From: a virus
DNA length: 21,209 nucleotides
IMG/VR virus record: IMGVR_UViG_3300048445_000088
Span: 1-21,209 of that record
Reading direction: 5' to 3' (one strand)
Below, piece by piece: positions 20,901 through 21,209 of this stretch; position 1 is the stretch's first letter; the number at the start of each line of letters is the position of its first letter. The position numbers were made by a program, and so were the translations under genes. The notes under the pieces are model-generated. The model saw only the letters and a list, made by a program, of their open reading frames with translations. It was not told the origin of the DNA and made no database searches.

Positions 20901-21209
20901 ATGGGTATAACTCTCACTTCCAAAACAATAAATTCAACCTATGACTCACTATTAAAGCTCTCAGATAACGACTCGTTAACGGGAGCTTTTAAAGTAATTA
21001 CAGATGGTCTAGGAAACGATACTGGTGTTTCATTAAACAATACTGGAGACGTTACAATAAGCGGAACGCTAACAGTAAACACAAGAATAAAAACACCATT
21101 ACTTCAACTTACTGGTGGTACTGGTACTCAAGGAGAATTGTCTTGGAATGCTGATGAGGAAACTTTAGACCTTGTCAATAATGGTGCAGTATTACAATTA
21201 GGACAAGAG
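20901..21209 (+). CDS. Tail fibre-like protein, 3' end cut off by the window
   Basis: The first 103 codons of a longer gene, running open to the window edge. The sequence is rich in glycine, threonine and asparagine, with repeated beta-strand units (TGVSLNNTGDVTISGTLTV) typical of phage tail fibre or spike leader regions, and ends with LSWNADEETLDLVNNGAVLQ, a pattern common at the head of fibre proteins. The C-terminal receptor-binding part lies outside the window. A receptor-binding protein is the likely role, as the gene follows the structural module. Confidence 0.65.
   Translation, partial: MGITLTSKTINSTYDSLLKLSDNDSLTGAFKVITDGLGNDTGVSLNNTGDVTISGTLTVNTRIKTPLLQLTGGTGTQGELSWNADEETLDLVNNGAVLQLGQE

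Noticed and set aside
1-21209. tRNA genes, rRNA genes, insertion sequences, integrase and attachment sites
   Set aside because: No tRNA-like T-loop and acceptor pairing, transposase, recombinase or long terminal repeats were seen on reading both strands; short degenerate sites could have been missed.

Overview
The window is a stretch of a tailed-phage (siphovirus-type) genome, or a prophage, from a host in the Bacteroidetes, most likely a flavobacterium. It is AT-rich and essentially every supported gene lies on the plus strand, with stop/start overlaps throughout. It carries promoters of the Bacteroidetes TAnnTTTG type. Many genes start after A-rich leaders with no Shine-Dalgarno sequence. 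No integrase, repressor or lysis gene is visible, so lifestyle cannot be judged.

Region by region: (1) 1-3232 holds early or replication-type genes, mostly small: a DUF3310 protein, a zinc-ribbon peptide, a PD-(D/E)XK exonuclease of the RecE type, a stand-alone DnaA domain IV-like protein, and a probable small terminase. (2) 3233-4672 holds the large terminase. It is flanked on both sides by a promoter-like box followed within about 70 bases by a terminator, so two short transcripts are predicted. (3) 4675-5300 is non-coding. It has an 18-bp tandem repeat, five 15-bp iterons spaced by whole helical turns, and a GATC-rich repeat field around an AT-rich core; a replication origin is a good guess. 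(4) 5241-6858 is a cassette with its own strong promoter and terminator. It encodes two small membrane proteins, a conserved cysteine-containing phage protein (Gp88/DUF7227-like) and two small unknowns. (5) 6859-7722 has no convincing gene but many inverted repeats, and may encode a structured RNA. (6) 7723-14676 is the tail assembly module: a tail assembly chaperone with a -1 frameshift product, a tail-terminator-like protein, an HK97 gp10-like protein, two large conserved tail proteins and the tape measure. (7) 14712-20780 is the head module plus tail tube: XkdF-like protease, two small conserved proteins, scaffold, major capsid, tail tube, a conserved small structural protein, portal with a C-terminal extension, and a head-tail connector. 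(8) The window ends inside a probable tail fibre gene.

The order is unusual: tape measure and tail genes come before protease, capsid and portal, and the terminase is cut off from the rest by about 3 kb of cassette and non-coding DNA. The best finding is a hidden -1 reading frame at 8244-8528, entered at a run of nine T. It encodes a conserved-looking extension of the tail assembly chaperone, while the zero frame also encodes protein over the same DNA. A second notable signal is a 17-base sequence, identical upstream of the terminase and of the gene at 18111, with an exact 14-base copy on the minus strand near 7550 and a looser copy before the chaperone gene.
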